This document shows, in pieces, positions 7,098 through 15,231 of a stretch of DNA of 64,000 nt (its first letter is position 1; the number at the start of each line of letters is the position of its first letter). Made by a program: the position numbers and the translations under genes. The notes below the pieces were generated by a model, which was not told the origin of the DNA, made no database searches, and saw nothing but the letters and a program-made list of their open reading frames with translations. Source of the DNA: JANOMH01 sp031422295 (lineage in GTDB: Bacteria > Pseudomonadota > Alphaproteobacteria > Rhodobacterales > Rhodobacteraceae); contig JANOQM010000033.1 of assembly GCA_031422295.1 (NCBI GenBank), positions 1 through 64,000 of the forward strand, written 5' to 3'.

Positions 7098-8309
7098 TCA
7101 CACCCGCTCGATGATGGTGGCGGCGCCCATGCCGGACGCGATGCACAGGGTGGCCAGACCCACGCCCTTGCCGCTGCGTTCCAGCTCGTCCAACAGCGTG
7201 CCGATGATGATCGCCCCCGTCGCCCCCAGCGGATGACCCATGGCAATCGACCCGCCGTTGACGTTCACCCGCGCAGGATCCACGTCGAACGCCTGCTGGA
7301 ACCGCAAGACAACGCTCGCAAACGCCTCGTTCACCTCGAACAGGTCGATGTCGGAGATTGACATGCCATTGTCCCGCAGGATTTTTTCGGTCACCGGGAC
7401 CGGGCCGGTCAGCATGATTGTGGGATCAGTGCCGATCTTGGCTGTGGCCTTGATCACCGCGCGGGGCTTCAGTCCATGCGCTTTACCAAACGCCTTGGAT
7501 CCGATCAGGATACCGGCAGAGCCGTCCACAATGCCGGATGAATTGCCTGCATGGTGGATATGATTGATCCGCTCCAGATGCGGGTATTTCATCAGGGCGA
7601 CCTTGTCGAAACCGGGCATCACTTCGCCCATCATCTTGAACGACGCATCCAATGCACCCAGCGCCTGCATATCGGTCTGTGGACGCATGTATTCGTCGCG
7701 GTCCAGAATGGTTAGCCCGTTCTGATCGCGCACCGTAATGACCGAACCGGCAAAACGCCCCGCATCCCAGGCCGCTTTGGCCCGGCGCTGCGATTCCACG
7801 GCCAACGCATCGGCCTGATCGCGGGTAAAGCCATATTCGGTGGCGATCAGATCGGCCGAAATGCCCTGCGGCACGAAATAGGTCTCCATCGCGATCGACG
7901 GATCAACCGCAATCGCCGCGCCATCCGATCCCATGGCAACGCGGCTCATCATTTCAACGCCCCCCGCGATATAGGCCTCGCCTGCGCCCCCCTTGATCTG
8001 GTTGGCGGCAAGGTTGACCGCTTCCATGCCACTGGCGCAAAACCGGTTGATCGCAAGGCCGGGGATGGATTGGTCCAGGTCACTGGCCAAAACGGCGGTC
8101 CGGGCCAGGCAGCCGCCCTGTTCGCCGACTTGCGTGACATTGCCCCAGATCACATCCTCGACCGCATGGCCGGTCAGACCATTGCGTTCCTTCAAGGCAT
8201 TCAGGACTTGCGCCGACAGACGGGCTGCGGTGACTTCATGCAGTGACCCATCGGGGCGGCCCTTGCCGCGCGGGGTGCGGATGGCGTCGTAGATATAGGC
8301 TTGGGTCAT
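7098..8309 (-). CDS. fadA: Acetyl-CoA C-acyltransferase (thiolase)
   Basis: Beta subunit-type thiolase, 403 residues: thiolytic cleavage of 3-ketoacyl-CoA to acetyl-CoA and a shortened acyl-CoA. The catalytic triad is visible: nucleophile C91 in RFCASGMEA, H359 in GGSIAMGHPLGATGA and C389 in CIASGMGAA. Length and motif order fit FadA/AtoB enzymes; position with FadJ and an acyl-CoA dehydrogenase favours beta-oxidation over biosynthesis. Its ATG overlaps the stop of the small gene upstream (ATGA). Hand counts give about 57-60% G+C here, against 67-78% in sampled lines of fadJ and the NTF2 region. Confidence 0.93.
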   Translation of the reverse strand: MTQAYIYDAIRTPRGKGRPDGSLHEVTAARLSAQVLNALKERNGLTGHAVEDVIWGNVTQVGEQGGCLARTAVLASDLDQSIPGLAINRFCASGMEAVNLAANQIKGGAGEAYIAGGVEMMSRVAMGSDGAAIAVDPSIAMETYFVPQGISADLIATEYGFTRDQADALAVESQRRAKAAWDAGRFAGSVITVRDQNGLTILDRDEYMRPQTDMQALGALDASFKMMGEVMPGFDKVALMKYPHLERINHIHHAGNSSGIVDGSAGILIGSKAFGKAHGLKPRAVIKATAKIGTDPTIMLTGPVPVTEKILRDNGMSISDIDLFEVNEAFASVVLRFQQAFDVDPARVNVNGGSIAMGHPLGATGAIIIGTLLDELERSGKGVGLATLCIASGMGAATIIERV

Positions 8310-8644
8310 GGTCGGGCTCCATTATTTTTTGCGTCGTTTGCTTTCGACAGTAGATCGTGGATATCAACGATCTTGTAAGCGACAACCTTGATTTCAGCTC
8401 GAGATAGCACACTAACACTTGCTTTCGCCCAGCCCAATTCGCTGTCTTGGACTCGAGAAAAAATGGCGGTCAATTCTGTAAGTAGGGAGGCGGCCCCGCT
8501 GGAATGGGGGCGGACTTGGTCAATTGGTATCATTCCTGGCCCGTTGTCCCACGCTTCCGCAATCCTTTCGGCTAATGCGGACTCGCCAAAAAGTAGCTCG
8601 AGGTAGCCACGCGCGGCATTTTCAGTTGCGTAAGAAAGTGTCAT
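8306..8644 (-). CDS. Small protein of unknown function, coupled to thiolase
   Basis: 112 residues from the ATG at 8642-8644, which has AGGAAG upstream. The protein starts MTLSYATENAARGYLELLFG and ends SKANDAKNNGARP; it looks soluble and largely helical, without Cys, signal peptide or membrane segment. Base composition is lower in G+C than the neighbours. Its stop overlaps the thiolase start, so translation is coupled. I do not recognise the family. The absence of such a gene from the usual acyl-CoA dehydrogenase / thiolase / fadJ order suggests it is an accessory insertion. Confidence 0.6.
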   Translation of the reverse strand: MTLSYATENAARGYLELLFGESALAERIAEAWDNGPGMIPIDQVRPHSSGAASLLTELTAIFSRVQDSELGWAKASVSVLSRAEIKVVAYKIVDIHDLLSKANDAKNNGARP

Positions 8645-8723
8645 TTTGCTTCCTTTCTGTTGTAAGCAATTTGACTCTATGCGGGTCACTTTTCTTGTCC
8701 ATGCACGCAACTCAACATTAAGA

Positions 8724-9356
8724 CTAGGCCCGGTCAGCGGGCGATCCGGGCATCAGATCATAGGGGTGTTTCCAGCCGGGCTGGGCGGCGATACGGTCCA
8801 GCCAGGCGCCGATGGCGGGATAAGCGGCGCGGTCAAAGCCAAACGGCTCGGGGTAATACAGATAGCCACAGCAGGCCAAATCGGCAATCGTGACATCCCC
8901 GCCAGCCAGCCAGGTGCGCCCGGTCAAGGCAGCTTCCAGCACTTTCAGCGCCGAATGCATGCGCATCGACAAAAAGGCCTGAACTTCGGCGCTGCGTTTG
9001 GCTGCGGGTAGAAAGTTCATGTTGAACCGCAAAGGTCCGATCAGTCCCGACACTTTGTGATTGTCGAAAAACACCCAGCGTAGGATTTCACGGCGTTCCG
9101 CAGCAGAACGGCCGCCCAGTTTGCCGGTTTTGGAGCTGACATAATCCTGAATGACGCCAGACTGAGTGAGCACCAGATCGCCGTCCACCAATACCGGCAC
9201 TTCTCCCATCACGTTCAGGGCGCGAAATTCCGGGGTGCGGGTGGCACCGTTAAAGAAATCGACATAAACCGGCTCCCATTCTGCCCCCGACAAGGCAAGG
9301 GTCAGCGCCGCCTTATAGGCATTGCCGCTTTCGCCAAAACAATGAAGTTGCATCAT
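8724..9356 (-). CDS. Glutathione S-transferase family protein
   Basis: A 210-residue GST: N-terminal thioredoxin-like domain (residues 1-80) with the cis-Pro segment MGEVPVLVDGD and the glutathione-contact segment LTQSGVIQDYV, then an all-helical domain with the N-capping region GGDVTIADLACCGYLYY. Likely conjugates glutathione to, or isomerises, an electrophile; the substrate is unknown. The N-terminal catalytic Ser/Cys candidate lies in HCFGESGNAYKAAL. Two Met codons start the frame; the first (9354-9356) is given. It sits between the acyl-CoA dehydrogenase and thiolase genes, in the same direction. Confidence 0.9.
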   Translation of the reverse strand: MMQLHCFGESGNAYKAALTLALSGAEWEPVYVDFFNGATRTPEFRALNVMGEVPVLVDGDLVLTQSGVIQDYVSSKTGKLGGRSAAERREILRWVFFDNHKVSGLIGPLRFNMNFLPAAKRSAEVQAFLSMRMHSALKVLEAALTGRTWLAGGDVTIADLACCGYLYYPEPFGFDRAAYPAIGAWLDRIAAQPGWKHPYDLMPGSPADRA

Positions 9357-9426
9357 TTATATGCCCCCTCCCATTGGGGCTTTTAGTCTTGCCAGGTATT
9401 CTGTCCGACGGGCAGGTCCCAAACTT

Positions 9427-9456
9427 CCTTTGGCCCTAAATATCCCCGCCGGTGGC
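9427..9456 (-). repeat. Intergenic element copy between two minus-strand genes
   Basis: On the minus strand this reads GCCACCGGCGGGGATATTTA then GGGCCAAAGG, close to the copy after fadJ at 2841-2872. It lies downstream of the small RHH-like gene and upstream of the GST gene, so it probably ends the upstream transcript or sits in the leader of the GST message. Confidence 0.5.
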
Positions 9457-9494
9457 TCGAACTTCGCCGCAGTTACCAAGGGCCACATCCAAAG

Positions 9495-9707
9495 CTACTT
9501 TTTCCGCGACTCCAACTCGGCATTAAACAACTTCAGTCTGTGCCCAAAATTATCCACATCCATGACGCTGTCAAAATTCTCGAACAGAAATGACAGCGCT
9601 TCGCCTTCTTCCAATCCGGCCTCGGCTGCGAACCGTCTGAGCCTGCGGTAGCCATCCTCGGTCATGGCGACCGGAAAACGGCGGGTCAGTTTCAGGCGTT
9701 TGGGCAT
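9495..9707 (-). CDS. Small ribbon-helix-helix-like protein
   Basis: 70 residues, starting MPKRLKLTRRFPVAMTEDGY and followed by a helix RRLRRFAAEAGLEEGEALSFLFENF. A basic N-terminal strand followed by two helices of this kind is the plan of ribbon-helix-helix DNA-binding proteins (CopG/Arc type); the C-terminal third is extra. The ATG at 9705-9707 is chosen because GAGGTG precedes it by four bases; an in-frame ATG 24 bases upstream is weaker. It lies between the acyl-CoA dehydrogenase gene and the GST gene. A regulatory or toxin-antitoxin-like role is possible but no partner toxin is adjacent. Confidence 0.6.
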   Translation of the reverse strand: MPKRLKLTRRFPVAMTEDGYRRLRRFAAEAGLEEGEALSFLFENFDSVMDVDNFGHRLKLFNAELESRKK

Positions 9708-9760
9708 ATTCACCTCGCGTAGGATGGGCAATCTGCCGATCCGCCATAACCCACTCTACC

Positions 9761-11539
9761 TCAAAATTGCGACGCCTCCAGCGCCATAACCGTATCAGCC
9801 CCGGTCAAGATCCGTGCCAGGTGCAAGGCGGTGGCCGGCAATTGGCGGGACATGTAATAGCGGCCGGTGGCGATCTTGGTCTGGTAAAATGCCCGGTCTG
9901 ACGCGCCGCCGTCCAGCGCGTCTTGGGCAGCTTTAGCCATCCGGGCCCACATCAGGCCCAGACAGACATGGCCAACCAGATGCATGAAATCATAGGAACC
10001 GGCCAGCGCGTGGTTCGGGTTTTTCATGCCGTTTTGCATGAAATACATCCCAGCCGCCTGCATGTCTTTACTTGCGGCCTTTAACGGGTCCAGAAACCCG
10101 GACTTGAGGTTTGCATCAGCCTCGTTTTCCTTGATGAACATTTTCACCATTTCGAAAAACGCCATGACATGCTTACCGCCATCCTGCGCCAATTTGCGAC
10201 CGACCAGATCAAGCGCCTGCACCCCGTTGGCGCCTTCGTAAATCATCGCAATCCGGGCATCACGGGCGAACTGGGACATGCCCCATTCTTCGATATAGCC
10301 ATGCCCGCCGTAGACCTGTTGTGCGGCGACGGCATATTCAAAGCCCTTGTCGGTTTGGAACCCCTTGATCACCGGGGTCAGCAAGGACACGAGCCCTTCG
10401 GCGGCGGCGTCATCCATCTTATGCGCCCGGTCCAGCAGCGTCGCCCCCCAATAGGTAAAGGCCCGTGCCCCTTCGACAAAGCTTTTCTGATCCATCAGAT
10501 TGCGGCGGATATCGGGATGCACAATGATCGGATCTGCGGCCTTTTCAGGCGCTTTCGCGCCGGTCACATCGCGGCCCTGCAGCCGGTCGTTGGCGTAAAT
10601 TACGGCATTCTGATAGGCAGCCTCGGCTTGGGCATAGCCTTGCAGTCCCACACCCAGACGCGCGTCGTTCATCATGGTGAACATGGCGCGCATGCCTTTG
10701 TGTTCTTCGCCCAACAAATACCCAACAGCCCCGTCATAGTTCATCACGCAGGTGGAATTGCCGTGAATGCCCATCTTTTCTTCGATCTTGCCACAAGACA
10801 CCGGGTTGCGGTCACCCAAGGTCCCATCTGATTTGACGATGAATTTGGGCACAATGAACAGCGACACGCCTTTGATCCCGTCCGGTCCGCCGGGGATTTT
10901 GGCGAGCACCAGATGGATGATATTCTCGGCCAGATCATGGTCCCCGGCGGAAATGAATATCTTTTGTCCGGTCACCAGATAGGTGTTGTCACCCTGCGGA
11001 ACGGCGCGGGTCCGCATCAACCCCAGATCGGTGCCGCAATGCGGCTCGGTCAGGTTCATCGTGCCGGTCCAGTCGCAAGCGATCAGTTTGGGCAGATAGG
11101 TAGCCTTTTGCGCCGCAGTGCCATGCACTGCGATTGCGGAATAGGCCCCATGGGTCAAACCCTGATACATCTGCAGCGCCATATTGGCTGATACAAACGT
11201 CTCATTCACCGCCGAATGCATGATGTAGGGCAGCCCTTGCCCGCCATATGCAGGATCGCCATCCAGTGCTGTCCATCCACCCTCGCGCAACTGCACAAAC
11301 GCCTCTTTGAACCCCTTGGGCGTGCGGACAGTGCCATTTTCCAGCACACAGCCTTCGCGGTCGCCGACCGTATTCAGCGGCGCCAACACGTGGGACGCGA
11401 CTTTTCCAGCCTCTTCCAGCACTGCACTGGTAAAGTCGGGGTCAAGATCGGCATATCCGGGGATATCCAGCGTGCTGACCTTCAGCAGATCGTGCATCAC
11501 AAACTGCATGTCGCGCAGTGGGGCGGTATAGCTGGGCAT
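9761..11539 (-). CDS. Acyl-CoA dehydrogenase (long form, DmdC-like)
   Basis: A 592-residue flavoprotein that makes the trans-2-enoyl-CoA from an acyl-CoA. This long form, with a C-terminal extension past the usual 380-400 residues, is shared with 3-methylmercaptopropionyl-CoA dehydrogenase DmdC and with many general acyl-CoA dehydrogenases. Visible are MNLTEPHCGTDLGLMRTRA (FAD/substrate loop), the catalytic Glu in IAMIYEGANGVQALDLVG, and QVYGGHGYIEEWGMS. The ATG at 11537-11539 is chosen because the protein family starts MPSYTAPLRDM; the open frame before it is antisense to the MerR tail. No other DMSP gene is in the window, so general beta-oxidation is more likely than DMSP use. It lies next to a MerR regulator, in the same direction. 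Confidence 0.9.
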   Translation of the reverse strand: MPSYTAPLRDMQFVMHDLLKVSTLDIPGYADLDPDFTSAVLEEAGKVASHVLAPLNTVGDREGCVLENGTVRTPKGFKEAFVQLREGGWTALDGDPAYGGQGLPYIMHSAVNETFVSANMALQMYQGLTHGAYSAIAVHGTAAQKATYLPKLIACDWTGTMNLTEPHCGTDLGLMRTRAVPQGDNTYLVTGQKIFISAGDHDLAENIIHLVLAKIPGGPDGIKGVSLFIVPKFIVKSDGTLGDRNPVSCGKIEEKMGIHGNSTCVMNYDGAVGYLLGEEHKGMRAMFTMMNDARLGVGLQGYAQAEAAYQNAVIYANDRLQGRDVTGAKAPEKAADPIIVHPDIRRNLMDQKSFVEGARAFTYWGATLLDRAHKMDDAAAEGLVSLLTPVIKGFQTDKGFEYAVAAQQVYGGHGYIEEWGMSQFARDARIAMIYEGANGVQALDLVGRKLAQDGGKHVMAFFEMVKMFIKENEADANLKSGFLDPLKAASKDMQAAGMYFMQNGMKNPNHALAGSYDFMHLVGHVCLGLMWARMAKAAQDALDGGASDRAFYQTKIATGRYYMSRQLPATALHLARILTGADTVMALEASQF

Positions 11540-11582
11540 CTTATCGGGTCTCCCTGATCCGGATTTTCGTTCCGCCTGGCCG

Positions 11583-11981
11583 TCAGGCCGCAGCGGTGGT
11601 CTTGGTTGCAAGCCGGGCCAGTTCGGTCTGACCCCAGTCCATCTGCGCCGATAATTCGGCAATCGCTTCGTCCAGTTCGGCACGCTGGGCCATCATTTCA
11701 GCCAGATGAGTGGCCGCCAGCGCATGGGTGCGCGCCAGTTGGGTGGCCTGCTGGTCTCTGCTGTACAGGTCCAGCAACTGCCGGATTTCCTCAAGGCTGA
11801 ACCCAAAGCGTTTGCCGCGCAGGATCAGTTTCAGCCTAGCCCGGTCGCGTTTGGTGAACAGCCGTTTGGTGCCTTGGCGCAGCGGGAACAGCAGTTCTTT
11901 GGCTTCGTAAAATCGCAAAGTGCGTGGCGTCACATTAAAACTTTCACACATCTCGCGGATCGTCAGCATCGTATCGGTCAT
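11583..11981 (-). CDS. MerR-family transcriptional regulator 1
   Basis: 132 residues: MerR-type winged helix (LTIREMCESFNVTPRTLRFY, then EAKELLFPLRQGTKRLFTKR and LKLILRGKRFGFSLEEIRQLL) and a C-terminal coiled coil of about 45 residues. No metal-binding Cys. This compact type without effector domain is common beside acyl-CoA genes in proteobacteria (LiuR-like). Its position directly before the acyl-CoA dehydrogenase and the palindromic region upstream (12053-12074) suggest self-control and control of the beta-oxidation genes. Paralogous to the second MerR gene at 12703-13071 (shared NVTPRTLRFYE / DVTPRTLRYYE). Confidence 0.9.
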   Translation of the reverse strand: MTDTMLTIREMCESFNVTPRTLRFYEAKELLFPLRQGTKRLFTKRDRARLKLILRGKRFGFSLEEIRQLLDLYSRDQQATQLARTHALAATHLAEMMAQRAELDEAIAELSAQMDWGQTELARLATKTTAAA

Positions 11982-12052
11982 ATTTTCGGCCCTCTGGCAC
12001 ACAAGTGATGCGTCCCACCTGAGGATATTGCTAAATCCATACAAGCTTAGGT

Positions 12053-12074
12053 GACGTTAACGTAAACGTAACGC
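12053..12074. promoter_or_regulatory. Palindromic operator candidate upstream of merR 1
   Basis: TGACGTTAACGTAAACGTAA lies 72 bases before the MerR start. It contains the perfect 10-bp palindrome ACGTTAACGT (12054-12063), followed by a third ACGT word. From memory, ACGT-rich palindromes of this kind are typical of LiuR-type MerR operators in proteobacteria; that match has not been tested. It is placed well for autoregulation. Confidence 0.5.
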
Positions 12075-12220
12075 CGCGTCATAATTCGGGTGACGAAAGG
12101 TCATGCAAGATGACGCGACGGCAATCGACATTTCCTGTCGCGCCCGTTTGAACTTCGAGGGGGAGGAAAACCGCGCGCTTCCCCCTTCTTTCATTGGTGA
12201 TTCGGTTGCGAACGTCGCGG

Positions 12221-12703
12221 TTACAGCCGGGTAAACACGCCGCTCACGGGATCGACGGACAGCCGTTGCCCATCGGTCAGTTCAAGGGTCCAGCCATCAC
12301 TTTCCCACGAAATGGACTGAAGCCATGCGTAATGCGACGTCGTTTGGGGCATATCCGCAGGGTTCATCAAGGCCGAAAGCGTGGCTTCCAACGGGTCCGG
12401 ATCGGTTGCGCGATAAAGGGTCAGCACGATCTGATCCGGGTCAACTGTGCCCACCAGATTGCCACTGTCGGCCAGTGCGAGCAGCGCCCTTCCGTCCGGG
12501 CTGAGATAAGCAAAGCGGATCCATCGCGGGATTGACCAATCGAGGCTGCCGTCGGTGCGGATTATCCGGGTGAACCCGCCGGCAACCGAAGCGGTTAAAG
12601 TCGCGGATTGGACCGTTGTCGTATAATCGGCGGGCAGAGCCAGCGGCGTATCGGCATTGGCAGAACCGGCCAGAACCAGCAGAATTGCCCACACCAAGCG
12701 CAT
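12221..12703 (-). CDS. Secreted or periplasmic protein of unknown function
   Basis: 160 residues with a clear signal peptide (MRLVWAILLVLAGSANA, cleavage near residue 17). The mature part is rich in beta-strand-like segments (GGFTRIIRTDGSLDWSIPRW, WTLELTDGQRLSVDPVSGVF) and ends with Leu. I do not recognise the family. Its ATG overlaps the stop of the second MerR gene by one base (TAATG), so it is translated with that regulator; an envelope protein in a MerR operon suggests a regulated response, but the function is unknown. Confidence 0.7.
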   Translation of the reverse strand: MRLVWAILLVLAGSANADTPLALPADYTTTVQSATLTASVAGGFTRIIRTDGSLDWSIPRWIRFAYLSPDGRALLALADSGNLVGTVDPDQIVLTLYRATDPDPLEATLSALMNPADMPQTTSHYAWLQSISWESDGWTLELTDGQRLSVDPVSGVFTRL

Positions 12704-13071
12704 TATTGCAGCGACTTCGCTATTTCATCGCGCAGCCGGGTCAGTTCGGCCATGGTCTCGTCCAACTGTTTTTTCTGTTCGGCCAGTTCAATCAACTGCC
12801 GGTCGGCCAACTCAGTCCATTTGCGCATCTGCGCTGTTGTCCCATCTTTTTCGTAGATCAGCAGCCACTGGCGAATATCCTCAAGGCTGAACCCAAAACG
12901 CCGTCCACGCAGGATCAACGTCATCCGGGCCAGTTCGCGCGGGCCATAAAACCGCGCTCGCCCGTCCTTTTCGGGGGATAACAGCTCAATGTATTCATAA
13001 TAGCGCAACGTGCGCGGGGTGACATCGAATTTGGCGCACATATCCTTAAAGGACAGTCGGATGTCGGGCAT
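12703..13071 (-). CDS. MerR-family transcriptional regulator 2
   Basis: 122 residues with a MerR winged helix (FKDMCAKFDVTPRTLRYYEY, RARFYGPRELARMTLILRGR) and the helix RFGFSLEDIRQWL, then a coiled coil to the C-terminus (ELADRQLIELAEQKKQLDET). Lacks an effector domain, as does its paralogue at 11583-11981. The ATG at 13069-13071 has AAGGAGG at good spacing. It is divergent from two thioesterase genes across a 115-bp gap, which probably holds both promoters. Target genes are likely fatty-acid related, by context. Confidence 0.9.
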   Translation of the reverse strand: MPDIRLSFKDMCAKFDVTPRTLRYYEYIELLSPEKDGRARFYGPRELARMTLILRGRRFGFSLEDIRQWLLIYEKDGTTAQMRKWTELADRQLIELAEQKKQLDETMAELTRLRDEIAKSLQ

Positions 13072-13186
13072 GAACGGCCTCCTTGGGCTAAATCTAGACC
13101 GTCCTTGTCTTTGCGGCAACAGCCTTGGAAGGCCTTGCGGCTGATGCCTGTCCTGCCCAAGATACGAACCAGACTGGGGGTGCGAT

Positions 13187-13636
13187 TTGCAAGACCTGAC
13201 CGACACTGAAATCGAGGAGCGCCGGACCCGGATTGGGCAAGCGTTTGTTGCGGCTTTGCCGCATGCGACGGCCTTGGGCATGGAATTGACAGAAATCGGC
13301 AGTGGCCGGGCCGTTGTCAGCATGAACTACGATCCACGCTTTGTGGGTGACCCGGATTCTGGCGTGATCCATGGCGGGGCGGTGTCGGCACTGATGGACA
13401 CCTGCGCCGGGGCGGCGGTGATGGCGCATCCGAACGGGCCGCAGGGTACCGCGACGCTGGATTTGCGGATCGACTACATGCGGCCCGCCACGCCGGGGCA
13501 ACGGATCACAGCCACGGCGGACTGCTACCATGTCACAAGGTCCGTGGCCTTTGTGCGGGCTGTGGCCACCGATCTGGATACCGATCGTCCCGTGGCCGCC
13601 GCAACCGGGGCTTTTACCATCGAGATGCCCGCATGA
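13187..13636 (+). CDS. PaaI-type thioesterase 1 (hotdog fold)
   Basis: 149 residues with the hotdog thioesterase core: SGVIHGGAVSALMDTCAGAA, in which the HGG motif and the helix Asp are the usual active-site parts, then DLRIDYMRPATPGQRI. It probably hydrolyses an acyl-CoA or aryl-CoA thioester. The start is taken as TTG (13187-13189) with GGGGG eight bases before; no ATG gives a complete N-terminus. Its stop overlaps the next gene's ATG. Divergent from MerR 2. Confidence 0.85.
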   Translation: MQDLTDTEIEERRTRIGQAFVAALPHATALGMELTEIGSGRAVVSMNYDPRFVGDPDSGVIHGGAVSALMDTCAGAAVMAHPNGPQGTATLDLRIDYMRPATPGQRITATADCYHVTRSVAFVRAVATDLDTDRPVAAATGAFTIEMPA

Positions 13637-14115
13637 AACGGCCCGAACCCGTGCAGGTGATCAAACAGCGCCGTGACGCAGCATTGCAAGGACTTGTCAC
13701 GCGGATCCCTTATATTCAGTTTCTCGGCATTCAATTCGACCGGCGTGGCGATGAACTGACCGCGATCCTGCCGTTCGCCGATCACCTTATCGGCAACCCG
13801 ATGCTACCCGCATTGCATGGCGGGGCCACCGCCGCATTCCTCGAGGTCGCCGCAATCATCGAGCTAAGCTGGACAGCGTTATGGGAAAAGATGGAAGGCG
13901 GGGCCGGAGAAAAGCCATCCTTATTGATGCCTAAAACGATCGATTTTTCAGTTGACTACCTGCGAACCGGCTTGCCCCGTGATGCCTATGCCCGCGCACG
14001 GGTCAACCGGTCTGGTCGGCGCTATGCATCTGTACACGTCGAGGCTTGGCAGGATAATCGCGCCCGGCCTTTTGCCCAAGCGACCGGGCATTTCCTGATA
14101 CCAACGCCCGCTTAA
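13633..14115 (+). CDS. PaaI-type thioesterase 2 (hotdog fold)
   Basis: 160 residues. The core motif reads MLPALHGGATAAFLEVAA, with the HGG and a Glu in place of the Asp of the first enzyme, followed by TIDFSVDYLRTGLPRDAYARA. Tandem PaaI-like pairs can form heteromers or split substrates; which applies is not visible. It overlaps thioesterase 1 by four bases. About 63 bases after its stop the convergent pyrD ends. Confidence 0.85.
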   Translation: MKRPEPVQVIKQRRDAALQGLVTRIPYIQFLGIQFDRRGDELTAILPFADHLIGNPMLPALHGGATAAFLEVAAIIELSWTALWEKMEGGAGEKPSLLMPKTIDFSVDYLRTGLPRDAYARARVNRSGRRYASVHVEAWQDNRARPFAQATGHFLIPTPA

Positions 14116-14178
14116 TCGAACGGCTGACGAGCGCAGGTGACGCAGTTGCACCGGCGTTTCCGGGGTGGGTTTTTTGAA

Positions 14179-15231
14179 TTAGAGCCAATCGCCGCGGCCG
14201 GTGCCAACCGCTTCGGCGACGGTCCTGAACCCATCGCGGGCCAACAAAAGGTCAAGGCCGCGCGTTATCTCATCCACCAATGAAAGCCCGCCATAGACCA
14301 ATGCGGTGTATAACTGAACCGCCGACGCCCCAGCGCGGATTTTCTGATAGGCTTGGTCGGCGGTGCTGATACCGCCCACGCCAATCAATGGCAGCTTAGT
14401 CAATCCCGACAGCTGCGCCAGCACGCGGGTAGATTTTTCGAACAATGGAGCGCCAGAAAGACCACCAGTCTGATCCTTGCTTGGGCTTTTCAGGCCATGC
14501 CGGTCCAAAGTAGTATTTGTGGCGATGATCCCGGATATACCTGAAATGTTTGCAATTTCAGCCACATCAGCGATCTCGGACGCAGTCAGATCAGGCGCGA
14601 TTTTCAAGAAAATTGGCACAGGTCTGGTAAGTCTTGAATTGGCATCCATTACCCCGGCAAGCAGTGCTGTCAGTGCGGTTTTTCCCTGCAAGTCCCGCAG
14701 CTTCTCGGTATTCGGTGATGACACATTGACGGTCGCAAAGTCAAGAAATGGTGCGCAGCGGGTCAAAACGGTGGCGAAATCGGCGGCGCGATCGGGGCTG
14801 TCTTTGTTAGCTCCAAGGTTCAGGCCGATTATGCCGCCACGCGGACGGGCGGACAAGGCGCTGGCAGCGGCCTCCATCCCGTTGTTATTGAACCCAAAGC
14901 GGTTGATCGCCGCCCGATCTTCGGCCAACCTGAACAGGCGCGGGCGGGGGTTGCCGGGCTGCGGACGGGGGGTGGCGGCGCCCACTTCGAGAAATCCAAA
15001 ACCCGCCCGGGACAGGGCCCGCAAGGCGCATGCGTTCTTGTCAAACCCGGCGGCCAGACCGACCGGATTGGGCAAGGTCAGACCCGCTATCGTGGTCGCC
15101 AGCCGGGCTGAACTAACCGGCCCACCACGCGGTCCCAACCCGGCATTCAGCGCCTTCAACGCCAACCCATGCGCGGTTTCAGGGTCGATCCGGCGCAAGG
15201 CAACCAGTCCGATCTTTTCAAGAACTCTCAT
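14179..15231 (-). CDS. pyrD: Dihydroorotate dehydrogenase (quinone), class 2
   Basis: Membrane-associated FMN enzyme of pyrimidine synthesis, oxidising dihydroorotate with quinone. 350 residues. The N-terminal MRVLEKIGLVALRRIDPETA is the helical membrane-anchoring part of class 2. Core motifs are NPVGLAAGFDKNA, FGFLEVGAATPRPQPGNPRP, NRFGFNNNGME, VNVSSPNTEKLRDLQ with the catalytic Ser, ISGIIATNTT and GVGGIST. The ATG at 15229-15231 overlaps the stop of the DUF952 gene (ATGA); the frame is open further upstream only as the other strand of that gene. Confidence 0.95.
   Translation of the reverse strand: MRVLEKIGLVALRRIDPETAHGLALKALNAGLGPRGGPVSSARLATTIAGLTLPNPVGLAAGFDKNACALRALSRAGFGFLEVGAATPRPQPGNPRPRLFRLAEDRAAINRFGFNNNGMEAAASALSARPRGGIIGLNLGANKDSPDRAADFATVLTRCAPFLDFATVNVSSPNTEKLRDLQGKTALTALLAGVMDANSRLTRPVPIFLKIAPDLTASEIADVAEIANISGISGIIATNTTLDRHGLKSPSKDQTGGLSGAPLFEKSTRVLAQLSGLTKLPLIGVGGISTADQAYQKIRAGASAVQLYTALVYGGLSLVDEITRGLDLLLARDGFRTVAEAVGTGRGDWL

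Noticed and set aside
9761..11539. Acyl-CoA dehydrogenase as DmdC of DMSP demethylation.
   Set aside because: The long form fits DmdC, but no dmdA, dmdB or dmdD is present; general beta-oxidation is the simpler reading.
12103..12234. A 43-codon frame MQDDATAIDISCRARLNFEG onward with GAAAGG before its ATG.
   Set aside because: Overlaps the tail of the secreted-protein gene on the other strand, no family likeness; could be real but not supportable.
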